Below, in pieces: positions 5,171-6,111 of a stretch of 6,111 nt of DNA (position 1 is the stretch's first letter; each line of letters opens with the position of its first letter). The notes beneath the pieces are model-generated. The model saw nothing but the letters and a program-made list of their open reading frames with translations. It searched no databases and was not told where the DNA came from. Made by a program: the position numbers and the translations under genes. This DNA comes from Micrococcales bacterium UBA2465 (GTDB lineage: Bacteria > Actinomycetota > Actinomycetes > Actinomycetales > Microbacteriaceae): contig DDPP01000044.1 of NCBI GenBank assembly GCA_002342255.1, forward strand, positions 21,679 through 27,789. Direction: 5' to 3'.

Positions 5171-6111
5171 ATGACCGTTAATTGGGATGCGATAGTAAAA
5201 ACCTACGATGTTAGAGGACTAGTCGGCATCGACCTAACTGAGGAAGTTGTTGAAGCTCTAGCTGCTGGTTTTGTTGATGAGTTGGAACACACCGGTAAGT
5301 CGGTGGTCGTTGGGCATGACATGCGTGATTCTTCTCCGATTTTTGCCGACGCTTTTGCCAGGGGAGCAACAAAGCGTGGTGCAGATGTAATCTCTATCGG
5401 CTTATGCTCCACCGACGAGTCATACTTTGCTTCGGGTCACCTAAACCTCCCAGCGGCTATGTTTACTGCTAGCCATAATCCGGCCAGCTACAACGGCATT
5501 AAGTTTTCTAGAGCCGGCGCTCGAGGTATTTCTCTAGATACTGGTTTAGCTGCAATTAGGGATCGCGCCAAAGTTTACCTTGCTGAAGGTGTATCAGATT
5601 TGGAGCACCAAGGGAAAGTTTCCAAGCAAGACGTATTAGCGGATTACGCTGCCTACCTAAGAGAATTGGTGGACCTACGTCAAGTCAAGCCAATGAAGGT
5701 AGTAGTTGACGCAGCCAACGGCATGGGAGGTCTTACTGTTCCAGCCGTATTAGGAACTGCTGCTGGTTTAGCTCAATTACCTATTGAAATTGTTGATATG
5801 TATTTCGAGTTGGATGGCACTTTTCCAAATCACGAAGCTAATCCATTAGAGCCAAGCAATCTGGTGGATTTACAAAAAGCTGTATTGTTACACAACGCAG
5901 ATTTGGGTTTAGCCTTTGACGGCGATGCAGATCGTTGTTTTGTGATTGATGAAAAGGGGCAACCAGTAACACCTAGTGCTGTTGCCGCTATGGTAGCTCG
6001 TCGTGAAATAGCCAGGGTTAGATCTCTTGACTCGTCTGCAGATATCACTGTGCTTTATAACCTAATCACTTCAAAGATTGTTGCTGAAGTTATCGAAGCT
6101 GATGGCGCAAA
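5171..6111 (+). CDS. manB: Phosphomannomutase/phosphoglucomutase, 3' end cut by window edge
   Basis: The first 313 codons of an alpha-D-phosphohexomutase, which interconverts hexose-6-phosphate and hexose-1-phosphate in the cytoplasm; mannose-1-phosphate then leads to GDP-mannose. Visible landmarks: KTYDVRG near the N-terminus (10-16), the active-site loop TASHNP (99-104) with the phosphorylated serine at S101, the end of domain 1 with NGIKFS (108-113), domain 2 from ~174 with VVDAANGMGG (178-187), and the magnesium loop DGDADR (250-255). Family members are about 450-470 residues, so domain 4 with the phosphate-binding loop, and probably the sugar-recognition GExSG loop, lie beyond 6111. The ATG at 5171 is preceded by GAGGGAAGG (5156-5164), 6 nt away. 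Substrate preference (mannose versus glucose) cannot be settled from this half. In mycobacteria a manB (Rv3257c) lies near whiB2 and the zincin-like gene, which supports the symbol. Divergent from the zincin-like gene with 38 nt between starts. Confidence 0.95.
   Translation, partial: MTVNWDAIVKTYDVRGLVGIDLTEEVVEALAAGFVDELEHTGKSVVVGHDMRDSSPIFADAFARGATKRGADVISIGLCSTDESYFASGHLNLPAAMFTASHNPASYNGIKFSRAGARGISLDTGLAAIRDRAKVYLAEGVSDLEHQGKVSKQDVLADYAAYLRELVDLRQVKPMKVVVDAANGMGGLTVPAVLGTAAGLAQLPIEIVDMYFELDGTFPNHEANPLEPSNLVDLQKAVLLHNADLGLAFDGDADRCFVIDEKGQPVTPSAVAAMVARREIARVRSLDSSADITVLYNLITSKIVAEVIEADGA

Noticed and set aside
5203..6048. Minus-strand open frames inside manB (5203-5412 and 5830-6048)
   Set aside because: They are antisense to the catalytic domains of a highly conserved enzyme and code for low-complexity serine/alanine/threonine-rich sequence.
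1..6111. CRISPR array, insertion sequence, tRNA or prophage remains
   Set aside because: No regularly spaced repeats, terminal inverted repeats, transposase-like sequence or tRNA-like cloverleaf was recognised on either strand by eye.

Overview
The window looks like a chromosomal piece of an actinobacterium with moderate GC content (clearly below Streptomyces or Mycobacterium by eye; not counted) and very tight gene packing. The strongest lineage marker is a textbook WhiB-family iron-sulfur regulator, a family confined to Actinobacteria and their phages. It sits beside genes that commonly travel with it there: a very large membrane glycosyltransferase, a DUF5719 exported protein, a small zincin-like 'metallopeptidase family' protein and a phosphomannomutase. 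Packing and base composition suggest a streamlined, possibly aquatic Microbacteriaceae-like or related lineage, but that placement is inference.

Layout: 1-144 is the upstream region of whiB, with a TTGACA/TGTAAT promoter candidate overlapped by two small dyads. Three plus-strand genes follow with almost no spacing: whiB (145-462), the GT2-membrane protein (482-3283, 19 nt downstream) and the DUF5719 protein (3280-4734, ATGA overlap). They almost certainly share one transcript. A minus-strand gene for a degenerate zincin (4731-5132) converges on DUF5719, and the two stop codons overlap. After a 38-nt divergent spacer, manB (5171 to beyond the right edge) reads rightward and is cut by the window end.

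Working picture (inference): manB interconverts hexose-6-phosphate and hexose-1-phosphate and so feeds nucleotide-sugar synthesis. The giant GT2 protein has a cytoplasmic GT-A domain, about 13 membrane segments and an extracytoplasmic domain, and probably builds or moves a sugar unit at the membrane. The DUF5719 protein, anchored or secreted outside the membrane, has three beta-rich repeats and a single cysteine pair, and may be its surface partner. WhiB heads the same transcript, linking a cell-division/development regulator to an envelope-glycan machine whose product is not established. This GT2-DUF5719 pair is the best candidate for an undescribed system here. No mobile elements, CRISPR arrays, tRNA or rRNA genes were seen, and there is no gene-free stretch over 300 nt.
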